In this document: positions 1-6,389 of the stretch, piece after piece
How positions within the stretch are numbered: the first letter of the stretch is position 1
Layout of the letters: every line of letters starts with the position of its first letter
Virus record (IMG/VR): IMGVR_UViG_3300013286_000003
Coordinates: 1-37,808 of that record
From: a virus
Strand: one strand, 5' to 3'
DNA length: 37,808 nt
Made by a program: the position numbers and the translations under genes
Notes under the pieces: model-generated
Told to the model about the DNA's origin: nothing
Seen by the model: only the letters and a program-made list of their open reading frames with translations
Databases searched by the model: none

Positions 1-123
1 CTTCCACTTATTGCGCTAAATGAGACCAGTCCAAAAGCGTATGTAACTGCCGTTCTTGCTGGTGTAATTGCACCTGCTTTGCGCGCACTTGATAAGAAAG
101 ACCCTGCATTTGGCTTAATTGCC
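1..123. repeat. Exact 123-bp terminal repeat, left copy
   Basis: Bases 1-123 are identical to 37686-37808. A reading frame entering at position 1 continues exactly from the frame that runs off the right end, so the two copies are one locus and the contig is a closed circle of about 37,685 bp. An overlap this short and perfect looks like an assembler overlap on a circular or circularly permuted molecule. A true short direct terminal repeat cannot be excluded from sequence alone. Confidence 0.95.
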
Positions 124-162
124 AATGCTCTTGATCCAAAGAATTCAGATAAAGCCGCGTAA
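1..162 (+). CDS. Holin-like small membrane protein, C-terminal part (gene split by contig end)
   Basis: This is the 3' part of a 73-residue protein whose ATG lies at 37626. Joined across the circle it has an N-terminal hydrophobic stretch at about residues 15-27 (RGVVVACLPLIAL) and a second at about 33-50 (AYVTAVLAGVIAPALRAL), then a charged tail ending NSDKAA. Two short membrane segments, small size and position directly after the CHAP endolysin fit a class II type holin that would permeabilise the membrane for the endolysin. No residue motif proves holin function, so the role rests on topology and neighbourhood. It is the last gene before the hairpin at 182-247. Confidence 0.7.
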   Translation, partial: LPLIALNETSPKAYVTAVLAGVIAPALRALDKKDPAFGLIANALDPKNSDKAA

Positions 163-175
163 CACGCGCGCCTAA

Positions 176-225
176 TCCACGAAAACCCCTGTTTGTCCTA
201 TAACCTTACCCGCAAGGGAGGTCTT
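176..225 (+). promoter_or_regulatory. Candidate early promoter -10 (TATAAC) with Shine-Dalgarno for the first early gene
   Basis: TATAAC at 199-204 matches the -10 consensus at five of six bases. The hexamer 17 bases upstream (176-181, TCCACG) is a poor -35. A start near 211 would give a leader of about 15 bases carrying GGGAGG at 216-221, four bases before the ATG at 226. The whole element lies inside the loop of the hairpin at 182-247. The -10 and SD are visible; promoter activity is inferred. Confidence 0.4.
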
Positions 226-247
226 ATGGATAAGCAGGGGTTTTTTT
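182..247 (+). terminator. Long-loop terminator-like hairpin spanning the start of the first early gene
   Basis: AAAACCCCTG (182-191) is perfectly complementary to CAGGGGTTTT (235-244), and the T run continues to 247. This is the shape of an intrinsic terminator with a 43-base loop. The loop contains a small inner hairpin (CCTT 204-207 with AAGG 214-217), a -10-like box, the SD and the ATG of the next gene. It sits right after the last lysis gene, where a late terminator is expected. The long loop weakens the call; an attenuator or translational control element is the alternative. Confidence 0.5.
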
Positions 248-483
248 CGGCTTTATCTGAACTGGAACAAAATTACACTTTAGCAACAGGTTTTCCATGC
301 GCTACGGGGTCTTTTCTCAAAACTTTGACAGATAAAGATAAACAGGCGTTTGAGGGCATTCTTTTTGAGAAACGCGTACCTGTTACCGTACTTGTGGAAT
401 TTCTTCTAAAACAAGGCGTTAGCGACCTTGGGGAATCTTCGTTGTATAAACACCGCAGTAAGAAATGCAGGTGTTTTCGATGA
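226..483 (+). CDS. Small HTH-like protein preceding the phosphoesterase
   Basis: 85 residues from ATG 226, chosen because GGGAGG (216-221) precedes it; an in-frame TTG at 193 has no such site. The C-terminal half (residues about 50-75, VPVTVLVEFLLKQGV then SSLYKHR) looks like a helix-turn-helix followed by a short basic tail with CRC. It overlaps the phosphoesterase start by four bases (ATGA), so the two are probably translated together. The T-tract of the upstream hairpin encodes its FF residues. I infer a DNA-binding partner of the downstream enzyme, but the family is not firmly recognised. Confidence 0.75.
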   Translation: MDKQGFFSALSELEQNYTLATGFPCATGSFLKTLTDKDKQAFEGILFEKRVPVTVLVEFLLKQGVSDLGESSLYKHRSKKCRCFR

Positions 484-1535
484 GCCTTGCAGATGATTTA
501 GCCGCTTTGGAAAAAGAAGGCGATCCACAAATAAATGAATTGCGTAAGGCGTTAATCAACACGCAAAAGCAATTACAGAAAGCCAAGCAACGCACCGATG
601 AATTGGCTGAGGCAACATTTAGAGCCGCCTACGATGCAACTCTTTCTATGGGTGCAATCAAACCTGTGCCAGCACCTAAGACCGACACACGCAAAGCCAA
701 AGTAGAAGTTGCACTTGTTCACGCAACCGATTGGCAAGGCGCAAAAGTTACTACATCTTACAATTCTGAAGTGATGAAACGCCGCGTTATGGAGTTTGCT
801 GAGAAATGCGTAAGGATTACAAACATTCAACGCAACGATCACCCAGTTAAAGATTGTTTTATTATGTTTGGTGGCGACATGGTTGAAGGGTTATTTAATT
901 ACCCTGCGCAATTATGGGAAGTTGATTCCAGCATCTTTGAACAATACACAAAAGTATCTCGCCTTATGGTGGATTTTGTTCGCTATTTCTTGGCTAACTT
1001 TGAAAAGGTAACTGTGGTTGCAGAATTTGGAAATCATGGGCGAATTGGTAGCAAGCGCGATCATGTTCCTAAAGGCGATAACTTTGATCGTATGTGTTAT
1101 GAATTTGCGCGATCTATTCTTGAAAATGAAAAGCGTTTAACTTGGGAAGATTGTCCTGAAGACATACAAAAAGTTCACATTCCTGACCCAACTGGAAAAG
1201 GGTTTGGCTACCGCGCTTTGCTCATGCACGGTGACGAAGTAGGTCGCGCTGGATTTGCCAGCCCTAGTGCATGGCAAGCCGCAGGTAATCGCTGGAAAGC
1301 AGGGGCATACCGTTGGGAAGGTTGGAGCGACATTTACTTAGGTCACTACCACCGCACCGCCAGCGAGCCCCTAAGCGCCCAAGACGGCATGATTTACTGG
1401 ACTGGCTCAACCGAATCCGATAACCGCTATGCGCGCGATTCTATGGCTGTATCGGGCATCCCAAGCCAGCGCCTACATTTCATTGACCCGATCAAGGGGC
1501 GAGTTACTGCCCAGTATCAGGTGTGGCTGGATTAG
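480..1535 (+). CDS. Calcineurin-like metallophosphoesterase (probable DNA-processing nuclease)
   Basis: 351 residues. The metallophosphoesterase signature is complete: a DWQG motif near residue 82, GGDMVE near 131, GNHGR near 184, HGDE near 251 and GHYHR near 287, giving the Asp/His/Asn set that binds two metals. A charged helical segment occupies residues 1-45. Family members include SbcD/Mre11-type nucleases and other phosphodiesterases; a role in phage recombination or DNA turnover is likely, the substrate unknown. I chose ATG 480 over ATG 465 because AGGTG sits six bases upstream and the start forms an ATGA overlap with the preceding gene. Confidence 0.85.
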   Translation: MSLADDLAALEKEGDPQINELRKALINTQKQLQKAKQRTDELAEATFRAAYDATLSMGAIKPVPAPKTDTRKAKVEVALVHATDWQGAKVTTSYNSEVMKRRVMEFAEKCVRITNIQRNDHPVKDCFIMFGGDMVEGLFNYPAQLWEVDSSIFEQYTKVSRLMVDFVRYFLANFEKVTVVAEFGNHGRIGSKRDHVPKGDNFDRMCYEFARSILENEKRLTWEDCPEDIQKVHIPDPTGKGFGYRALLMHGDEVGRAGFASPSAWQAAGNRWKAGAYRWEGWSDIYLGHYHRTASEPLSAQDGMIYWTGSTESDNRYARDSMAVSGIPSQRLHFIDPIKGRVTAQYQVWLD

Positions 1536-1599
1536 AACAGATGTTCGGATAAAGCGTTAATACCGCTTAAAAATTAAAGCAAGAAACAAAGCAAGGCGG

Positions 1600-1788
1600 T
1601 TAATCATCTTCGTAATTGCCATTATGCGCTATGTTGAACAAATCAATGTTGTTATTTTTGAGCGCAGTTACCCCTAATACAAATGCTTGGCTTGCTCGAT
1701 TTACCAAATCGGTAAGGGCATCAGGGTAGGTTTCGCTGGTCTGCAATTCTACTTCTAATTCGTAGGCGCGGATTTTGATACTCAACAT
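1600..1788 (-). CDS. Small acidic protein of unknown function, lone reverse-strand early gene
   Basis: 62 residues, acidic tail (NGNYEDD). No forward gene competes for this stretch, so it is not an obvious shadow. It has no recognised motif; secondary structure looks like a beta strand pair (SIKIRAYELEVEL) followed by helices. It is the only reverse-strand gene in the early region and would need its own promoter within 1789-1894. The SD is weak (GTGAGA-like). Bases 1536-1599 between it and the convergent phosphoesterase gene contain only a weak 5-bp hairpin. Confidence 0.6.
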   Translation of the reverse strand: MLSIKIRAYELEVELQTSETYPDALTDLVNRASQAFVLGVTALKNNNIDLFNIAHNGNYEDD

Positions 1789-1820
1789 AAAAAAATTATC
1801 TCACACTTGGCTTCAAATCC

Positions 1821-1849
1821 TTGATTTTGTCGGTGGATTGCTTTACTTT
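1821..1849 (+). promoter_or_regulatory. Candidate promoter for the recombination/replication operon
   Basis: TTGATT (1821-1826) and TACTTT (1844-1849) are separated by 17 bases, about 45 bases before ATG 1895. The -35 matches four of six and the -10 three of six consensus bases, so the call is weak. A promoter is expected here because the reverse gene at 1600-1788 interrupts the forward gene string. Confidence 0.3.
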
Positions 1850-1894
1850 TGGTAGCGGTTCAAGGCGAACCAGCAAGTTATCAAGGAGGCAAGT

Positions 1895-2446
1895 ATGGCT
1901 AAATTCAACTTAGACGAATATGAAACGGTTGATTCGCGGTTAAAAAAATTCAGAGCAGATTATCCTGCCAGCCGCGTTTTGACATTTCTTGTAAGCAATC
2001 CAGACGACCCAACTAGATTCGTGTTCCGTGCAGAAATCTACACAGACCTAGAAGATAGTCGCCCGATTGCAACTGGGTGGGAAGAAGAAATTACTAATAA
2101 TGGCTCACCTGTAAATCGCACTTCGGCTATGGCTAACGCAGAAACCAGCGCAATCGGTAGAGCATTAGCCAACTTTACCTACTCAGGTAATAAGCGCCCA
2201 TCGCGTGAAGAAATGGAAAAAGTAGCGCGCGCAGATCAAACTAAAAGCGCACCTGTTGTTACCGATGAGCAGTTGCATTTAGCCCAGGAAGCATTAGCGC
2301 AATTACCTGAAATTGCAGACATAAATGAATTACGCAATTTCTACACAGGCGCACAAGAGGCAGGGTTGCTCTACATCACCGTAAATAACACCACAATCAA
2401 TACAGCAATTACCGCGCGCAAGCGTGAATTGGAGGCAATCAAATGA
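1895..2446 (+). CDS. Putative Erf/Rad52-like single-strand annealing protein
   Basis: 183 residues, with a near-perfect AAGGAGG at 1883-1889. The central block has the pattern ATGWEEE, then NRTSAMANAETSAIGRALA at about residues 75-93. That alternation of Ala, Glu, Thr and Gly-Arg-Ala resembles the core helix of phage Erf/Rad52-type annealing proteins and a common actinophage family. The C-terminal 60 residues are helical and charged. Neighbours (Cas4/RecB-like nuclease, RusA, SSB) support recombination-dependent replication. The assignment is by motif resemblance; a structure-based profile search would settle it. Confidence 0.55.
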   Translation: MAKFNLDEYETVDSRLKKFRADYPASRVLTFLVSNPDDPTRFVFRAEIYTDLEDSRPIATGWEEEITNNGSPVNRTSAMANAETSAIGRALANFTYSGNKRPSREEMEKVARADQTKSAPVVTDEQLHLAQEALAQLPEIADINELRNFYTGAQEAGLLYITVNNTTINTAITARKRELEAIK

Positions 2447-2619
2447 TGAATAACACACCTTATTGGCAGGAAATTTGGGATGACCAAACTTGGCAGATGT
2501 TTGAACCGCGCGCTGCTTATTCTCGTACTTATTACAAAGTGCGCTCGGTTATTCGTACTGTAATTTGGCTACCAACTACTGTTGTTGTAATTATTGTGGG
2601 CTTGGGGGTATTGCGATGA
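2443..2619 (+). CDS. Small membrane protein, unknown function
   Basis: 58 residues starting at the ATG that overlaps the preceding stop (ATGA); a second ATG follows immediately. The SD GGAGG lies about ten bases upstream inside the previous gene. The N-terminal 35 residues are aromatic-rich and polar (YWQEIWDDQTWQMF), and residues about 38-56 form one hydrophobic membrane helix (VIRTVIWLPTTVVVIIVGLG). Its stop overlaps the next start. Overlaps at both ends and the SD make it a convincing gene, but its role is unknown. Confidence 0.7.
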   Translation: MMNNTPYWQEIWDDQTWQMFEPRAAYSRTYYKVRSVIRTVIWLPTTVVVIIVGLGVLR

Positions 2620-2831
2620 ATCACCCTGAAGGTCGTTTGTTAGCGATACAGCAACAGATTCATTTCGCTAATCTTTTAAGTGAAATTATGGAAATGTCGC
2701 CTGAGTTAGTTTTAAAGCATTTAGCCTTTGTTGGTATGCGATTAGTGACAGATGAAAACGAGATCGCGGTAGATGCGGCAGCCTTATTGCCTAAACTTAA
2801 CAACATGAAACCGAATTTGAGGCAAGTATGA
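2616..2831 (+). CDS. Conserved-looking small helical protein, unknown function
   Basis: 71 residues. I start it at ATG 2616, which overlaps the stop of the membrane gene (ATGA), rather than further upstream where the frame merely shadows that gene. The protein is mostly helical, rich in Leu and Met (LLSEIMEMSPELVLKHLAF), with no Cys, membrane segment or recognised motif. It ends in a four-base overlap with the coiled-coil gene, so the group 1895-4190 is one coupled unit. Confidence 0.75.
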   Translation: MNHPEGRLLAIQQQIHFANLLSEIMEMSPELVLKHLAFVGMRLVTDENEIAVDAAALLPKLNNMKPNLRQV

Positions 2832-3178
2832 GCCTAACGCCTATGCAGGTAGAAAAGCGTTTGCTGGATTTGGCTAAAGAAATTGATGATGCCCACGAGG
2901 AGTTAATTGTTTCTGAGCAGGTTTATCACACCGCTAAAGCCAGTTTAGAAATTGCTATGGCGCGCAGTCGCATGAACGCCAGTCACCCTGATTTTAAATT
3001 GACCAGCGTTCAACGCGAAGATCAGGCGCTTATAGAAAATGCTGAACAACACATGAAGTTAGCAATAGCCGAAGCCCAAGTTAAAGCGGCAAGAGGTAAT
3101 GCCAACCGCATCAGAACACAGGTGGACATTGCCCGTTCTATTTCGGTATCGGTGCGCGCTTCTATGGAAGTTGCTTAA
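2828..3178 (+). CDS. Coiled-coil protein of unknown function
   Basis: 116 residues, almost entirely predicted helix with heptad-like hydrophobic spacing (VEKRLLDLAKEIDDAHEEL near the start and AEQHMKLAIAEAQVKAARG in the middle). No catalytic residue pattern is visible. It overlaps both neighbours by one to four bases, between the putative annealing protein and the Cas4-like nuclease, which suggests an accessory role in DNA metabolism; this is inference from position. Similar coiled-coil proteins occur in comparable positions in actinophages, as I recall. Confidence 0.75.
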   Translation: MSLTPMQVEKRLLDLAKEIDDAHEELIVSEQVYHTAKASLEIAMARSRMNASHPDFKLTSVQREDQALIENAEQHMKLAIAEAQVKAARGNANRIRTQVDIARSISVSVRASMEVA

Positions 3179-3825
3179 TGGACATACAAGGATTACTTAA
3201 AGTAGCCCTAACCGATAACGACAAATCGCGTGATCGGTCAATGCAAGTGGAGATCGGTGCTTCAAGTGTTGGCGGGTGTAAAAGGCAAGCGTGGAACATT
3301 ATTCATCAAAAGCCTAAAACCAACCTTGACACCGAATCACTTGCAGCCATAATTGGTACTGCGGTGCATGAGGTAATTGCTAAGTCACTTTCTCAACAGA
3401 ATGAGTTTAACGATTTCCTTATTGAACAAGGATTTGCAACACCTGACATTAAAGGGCATTGTGATCTTTACATTAAATCCACTAAAACTGTTGTGGATTG
3501 GAAAACGACTAGCCTAAAAAACTTATCTCGATTTCCTTCTACGCAACAGAAAATGCAAGTAAACATTTATGGATACTTGTTAGAAGAAAATGGCTACCCA
3601 GTTGAAACAGTATCGTTGGTGGCAATTCCTAGAGATGGGCGAATGAGTGAGGTAAAAGTTTGGCAAGCACCTTATGATCGTGCAATAGCATTAGCGGGTA
3701 TTGAATGGGTGCGAGATTTACAAAATACCGTATTCCCACCTGAACCTGAACGACCTAGACAATTCTGCAAAGATTTTTGCGAATTCTATGATGTAAGCGG
3801 GGAGATTGGATGCCGAGGAAAGTAA
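3178..3825 (+). CDS. Cas4/RecB-like PD-(D/E)XK exonuclease with probable Fe-S cluster
   Basis: 215 residues. Nuclease motifs in order are C34 (VGGCKRQAW), H64 (GTAVHEV), D96 (GHCDLY), the D107-W-K109 core and the motif IV helix near 125-133 (KMQVNIYGYLL). Three C-terminal cysteines (C197, C201, C212) plus C34 match the four-cysteine iron-sulfur arrangement of Cas4 and AddB-type nucleases. It probably resects DNA ends for the annealing protein encoded upstream. TAATG junction with the preceding gene and a 16-base overlap with WhiB show tight coupling. Confidence 0.85.
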   Translation: MDIQGLLKVALTDNDKSRDRSMQVEIGASSVGGCKRQAWNIIHQKPKTNLDTESLAAIIGTAVHEVIAKSLSQQNEFNDFLIEQGFATPDIKGHCDLYIKSTKTVVDWKTTSLKNLSRFPSTQQKMQVNIYGYLLEENGYPVETVSLVAIPRDGRMSEVKVWQAPYDRAIALAGIEWVRDLQNTVFPPEPERPRQFCKDFCEFYDVSGEIGCRGK

Positions 3826-4190
3826 ATCGTAAAACCGTTGATTGGGATAAGGCAAATTGTTTAGGGATGCCTACCGATTGGTTTTATTTTCAGAAAGGAG
3901 AACTCATGGCGCAAGAAGGCATTTTTTATGTGCAGTTGCGCGAGATTTGTTTTCGTTGCCCTATTTGGAAAGAGTGTTTAGAAGTAGGCGTTGCCTACGA
4001 ACGCTATGGCTGGTGGGGCGGTTTAAGTGAACTTGAACGCAATCATGTTTATCTCAATTTACAAAGTCGCACTATTGAGTATTTAAAACGCGATTTGCGC
4101 TACTTAGGTAAGAAATTTGAGGAAATTAAAACTATGGTGCAAGATGTTGAACGCAATTTAGATGACGGGATTGATAAATGGCAAAGATAG
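3810..4190 (+). CDS. WhiB-family iron-sulfur transcription regulator
   Basis: 126 residues. Cysteines C17, C47, C50 and C56 give the WhiB spacing CX29CX2CX5C that ligates a 4Fe-4S cluster, followed by the turn motif GWWGG (67-71) and a basic/helical C-terminal region (about 77-126) that may contact DNA or sigma factor. WhiB proteins are confined to Actinobacteria and their phages, so this gene is the best host marker in the window. A mycobacteriophage homologue (TM4) is known to interfere with host WhiB2 and block superinfection; a similar role here is inference. The C-terminal coiled extension of about 45 residues is longer than in minimal WhiB proteins. Confidence 0.95.
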   Translation: MPRKVNRKTVDWDKANCLGMPTDWFYFQKGELMAQEGIFYVQLREICFRCPIWKECLEVGVAYERYGWWGGLSELERNHVYLNLQSRTIEYLKRDLRYLGKKFEEIKTMVQDVERNLDDGIDKWQR

Positions 4191-4918
4191 ACACTTTTGT
4201 AGCATCCGATAATTACTTTTCGCAAATTCCTCATTGGGTGCTGTATTCGCAGATTTCGCCACAAGCCATACGCCTGTATGCAATTTTGTATCATTATGCC
4301 AACCGTGAATCTCATGTGGGCTGGCCCAGTAGGGAAAGTCTTGCCAGGGATTTACAGGTTAAAAGCGCCCGTACTGTGGATTCTTGCATAGACGAATTAG
4401 AAGCAATAGGGGCGGTTAAAGTTGATAAACGCTTTAGCGATAAGGGCTGGCAGACTTCAAATTACTACACGGTTATTACCGCTTTTCCAGTCGATAGGGG
4501 CGCAGCAGATTGCGCACCAGCCCTGCAAAGTATTGCGCACCCGCCTAGCAAAGAATTGCGCACGAAAGAGAACCAATTAACTATAACCAATGAACAACAA
4601 CCAAAAGAATACACATTTGAAGAATTTTGGATTGCATACCCTAGAAAAGCAGGAAAAGGCGCAGCGAGGATTGCTTTCTTAAAGGCGCTTAAAAAGGCAA
4701 CCTTTGAAGAAATCCTGGCAGGAGCGCACAGGCTGGCAAGTGACCCCAACCTTGATTTGCAATTTTGCCCACACGCTTCTACTTGGCTGAATCAAGAACG
4801 CTGGACAGATGAACCATTACCTAGTGCGCAAAGTAAGATAACCAGTAAGGCTAATCGGGCGCTTGCATTTGCAGCGACTTTAGAGAAGGAGAATCATGCA
4901 GCCATCGGAGGTTTCTAA
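4178..4918 (+). CDS. Replication initiator/replisome organiser (winged-helix, DnaD-like layout)
   Basis: 246 residues. Residues about 15-95 form a winged helix (YAILYHYANRES, then WPSRESLARDLQV and a wing at KVDKRFSDKG). A polar linker follows, and a C-terminal module at about 147-205 has the FEEFWIAYPRKAGKG motif and CPHASTWLNQERW typical of phage replication proteins. Such proteins bind the phage origin and recruit helicase through a loader; the next gene is a plausible loader. No origin iterons are evident inside the gene, so the origin is unlocated. Confidence 0.8.
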   Translation: MAKIDTFVASDNYFSQIPHWVLYSQISPQAIRLYAILYHYANRESHVGWPSRESLARDLQVKSARTVDSCIDELEAIGAVKVDKRFSDKGWQTSNYYTVITAFPVDRGAADCAPALQSIAHPPSKELRTKENQLTITNEQQPKEYTFEEFWIAYPRKAGKGAARIAFLKALKKATFEEILAGAHRLASDPNLDLQFCPHASTWLNQERWTDEPLPSAQSKITSKANRALAFAATLEKENHAAIGGF

Positions 4919-5300
4919 GTTAATTGGGTACATAGAAATTATTGACCCGCGTGTGGCATTTGATGAACTTAAAGTGCTGGCGTGGTCAAAGATTCTTAAC
5001 CCCCATCTGCATTTTGATCTTGCTATGGAGTTTGCCAACAAGCATTACGGGCAAACAACCGAGGTGCTAATGCCTAGTCATCTCAACGAATACTTTAAAA
5101 ATTACCGTAATAACGATTCTCAACGGGCAATTTTAGATCAATTCAACGAGCAGGGCGAAGAAAGAAAACCCGCAGAAGTTGAACGCGTGGCATTTTGGAT
5201 AGAAACTATAAAAAAGAAGTTACAACCCACCGACACAGATGCCCCTAATAAGCCCTCAGAGGCGGTTTTAACGGGCGATGAACCGCAAGGTGAGGTATGA
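4896..5300 (+). CDS. Putative replicative helicase loader-like protein
   Basis: 134 residues with a good SD (AAGGAG near 4886). The helical N-terminus and the pattern FANKHYGQTTEVLMPSHLNEY at about 49-67 resemble small helicase-loader/inhibitor proteins and a frequent actinophage family following the initiator gene. The C-terminal 35 residues are disordered and acidic. It starts inside the initiator gene. With no phage helicase or primase present, a loader acting on the host DnaB is plausible but unproven. Confidence 0.6.
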   Translation: MQPSEVSKLIGYIEIIDPRVAFDELKVLAWSKILNPHLHFDLAMEFANKHYGQTTEVLMPSHLNEYFKNYRNNDSQRAILDQFNEQGEERKPAEVERVAFWIETIKKKLQPTDTDAPNKPSEAVLTGDEPQGEV

Positions 5301-5338
5301 GTATGGGTAAAACATTCTCGGCGTGTCTGAAGCGTAAG

Positions 5339-5368
5339 TTAAGCGTTTGTAAGTAAGTAAGATAAAAT
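5339..5368 (+). promoter_or_regulatory. Weak candidate promoter upstream of the 63-residue gene
   Basis: TAAAAT (5363-5368) matches five of six -10 bases; TTAAGC (5339-5344) is a poor -35 at 18-base spacing. The intergenic stretch 5301-5386 also carries a short GTAA repeat and the SD AGGAGGCAAGGGGG. Only the -10 is convincing. Confidence 0.25.
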
Positions 5369-5386
5369 AGGAGGCAAGGGGGAACT

Positions 5387-5578
5387 ATGAAAACTCTAAA
5401 ACTAATTGATGTGGACAAAGTTGAGGCTGGCGATGTGCTGGTTTTCAATCATGTGCGCTTGGTTGTGGATTATGTAGAAAAGAATGGCTTTTCTTACGAT
5501 CTGCAACTTCACGATTGGAAAGGCGTTAAGGTGCAAAAGTGCCTAGTGCAAGGAGATCGGGTCAGCCTAGAAATTTGA
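5387..5578 (+). CDS. Small beta-rich protein of unknown function
   Basis: 63 residues, preceded by AGGAGG and a G run. The pattern VEAGDVLVFNHVRLVVDYVE then VQGDRVSLEI suggests a small barrel (SH3-like) with paired GD turns. I recall similar short proteins in actinophage early regions but cannot name a function. Its stop overlaps the likely TTG start of the RusA gene. Confidence 0.7.
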   Translation: MKTLKLIDVDKVEAGDVLVFNHVRLVVDYVEKNGFSYDLQLHDWKGVKVQKCLVQGDRVSLEI

Positions 5579-5967
5579 TTGAATTCGCGCTGGAAGGCGT
5601 GAAACCCATACCGCAGGGGTCAATGCGGCACATTGGCAACGGCAAAATGATTCACAGCCGAGCCACCGAATTAGCCACCTATCGGGCAGGGCTGGCGTTG
5701 GTCGCTAAACCCCATTTTCCAATACCCCTAGATAACCCCATAGCCCTAACCCTCAACTTCGGTCTAATAGCCCCTAGAACCGTTAAACGGGCTATGCCTA
5801 CCGTGCCACCTGACTTGGATAAACTGGTCAGGGCGGTGCTAGATGGGCTTACAGGCGTGGTTTACGCTGACGATTCCCAGGTTGTGAGCATAAAAACAGC
5901 CAAGTATTACCACCCGCGCTATGAAACACGCGTGGGGGTCGAAATTGCGGGGTTTGAGGCGCTGTAA
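5575..5967 (+). CDS. rusA: RusA-family Holliday junction resolvase
   Basis: About 130 residues, close to the family's usual 120. Diagnostic RusA motif PDLDKLVRAVLDGL followed by GVVYADDSQVV holds the catalytic aspartates; the N-terminus IEFALEGVKPIPQGS is the usual first strand and basic loop. RusA cuts four-way junctions, which fits a recombination-based replication module and DNA packaging. The start is uncertain: TTG 5575 overlaps the previous stop (TTGA) and gives the classic N-terminus, while GTG 5539 is an in-frame alternative lying inside the previous gene. Confidence 0.88.
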   Translation: MIEFALEGVKPIPQGSMRHIGNGKMIHSRATELATYRAGLALVAKPHFPIPLDNPIALTLNFGLIAPRTVKRAMPTVPPDLDKLVRAVLDGLTGVVYADDSQVVSIKTAKYYHPRYETRVGVEIAGFEAL

Positions 5968-5997
5968 AAAATAATTAAAGAATCTTGCTCTAGGTGG

Positions 5998-6027
5998 TTG
6001 AAACCGTAAGGTTTGCAAGTCTAAGAT
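5998..6027 (+). promoter_or_regulatory. Candidate sigma-70-type promoter
   Basis: TTGAAA (5998-6003, five of six) and TAAGAT (6022-6027, four of six) are separated by 18 bases. A start near 6034 places the hairpin at 6034-6053 at the very 5' end of the transcript, before the AGGAGG of the gene at 6073. This is the best-looking promoter in the early region. Confidence 0.5.
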
Positions 6028-6033
6028 AGGGGC

Positions 6034-6053
6034 ATAAGCCAAACGGGGCTTAT
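6034..6053 (+). promoter_or_regulatory. 5' leader stem-loop
   Basis: ATAAGCC (6034-6040) pairs with GGCTTAT (6047-6053) around a 6-base loop. There is no T-tract, and it falls just downstream of a promoter and just upstream of an SD, so an mRNA-stabilising leader hairpin is more likely than a terminator. Confidence 0.45.
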
Positions 6054-6059
6054 ACGAGC

Positions 6060-6075
6060 AGGAGGCAAAATAATG
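6060..6075 (+). repeat. Exact 16-base translational leader, copy 1
   Basis: AGGAGGCAAAATAATG, ending in the ATG of the gene at 6073, is identical to 6374-6389. It combines SD and start codon and represents the early-gene leader type seen with small variations at 1884, 2432, 7195 and 8469. Confidence 0.7.
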
Positions 6076-6267
6076 GCTACAACAAAAGTTAATTTAGAAA
6101 AATTTATGCTTGAACTTCATCAAGCATCAGGTATGACTTTTGATACTTTTCATGCTGTATTTCATTATGTAAAGGATCGTAATTTCGGTCGCACTTCGTA
6201 TCAACAAATTAAAAATGGCGAAATTTCTGTAGAGCAAGTTGCGTGGCAAATGAAAGCGGTAATGTAA
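6073..6267 (+). CDS. Small protein of unknown function
   Basis: 64 residues, first gene after the promoter at 5998. It has a strong leader AGGAGGCAAAATAATG that is repeated exactly before the gene at 6387. The protein is helical with aromatic spacing (FDTFHAVFHYVKDRNFG) and ends in a second amphipathic helix (EQVAWQMKAVM). The layout resembles a minimal HTH, but no convincing recognition helix can be assigned. Confidence 0.7.
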   Translation: MATTKVNLEKFMLELHQASGMTFDTFHAVFHYVKDRNFGRTSYQQIKNGEISVEQVAWQMKAVM

Positions 6268-6387
6268 ATGGAACGCTACGAAGCAATTTGCGCAGATTGC
6301 GGTACTTATGTAATTAACCGCCAAACCAACCACAAACTTTATGGTGAATGTGAAAAAGAGCAATTAAAAAATAAGGAGGCAAAATAA
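6268..6387 (+). CDS. Tiny CxxC protein
   Basis: 39 residues starting immediately after the previous stop. It has CADCG at residues 8-12 and a third Cys at about 28, so half a zinc ribbon is visible. The C-terminus (NKEAK) is encoded by the SD of the next gene, and its TAA overlaps the next ATG. The continuous chain of stop-start overlaps argues it is translated; the function is unknown. Confidence 0.55.
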   Translation: MERYEAICADCGTYVINRQTNHKLYGECEKEQLKNKEAK

Positions 6388-6389
6388 TG
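6374..6389 (+). repeat. Exact 16-base translational leader, copy 2
   Basis: Identical to 6060-6075 and ends in the ATG of the tiny membrane protein at 6387. A recent local duplication or selection for a fixed leader could explain it. Confidence 0.7.

Noticed and set aside
1552-1568. AAGCG/CGCTT hairpin between the convergent genes at 1535 and 1600
   Set aside because: Only five pairs and no T-tract; too weak to call a terminator.
5297-5356. 19-codon ORF (MSMGKTFSACLK start) in ATGA overlap with the loader gene
   Set aside because: Very short, lies over a possible promoter, and no motif supports translation.
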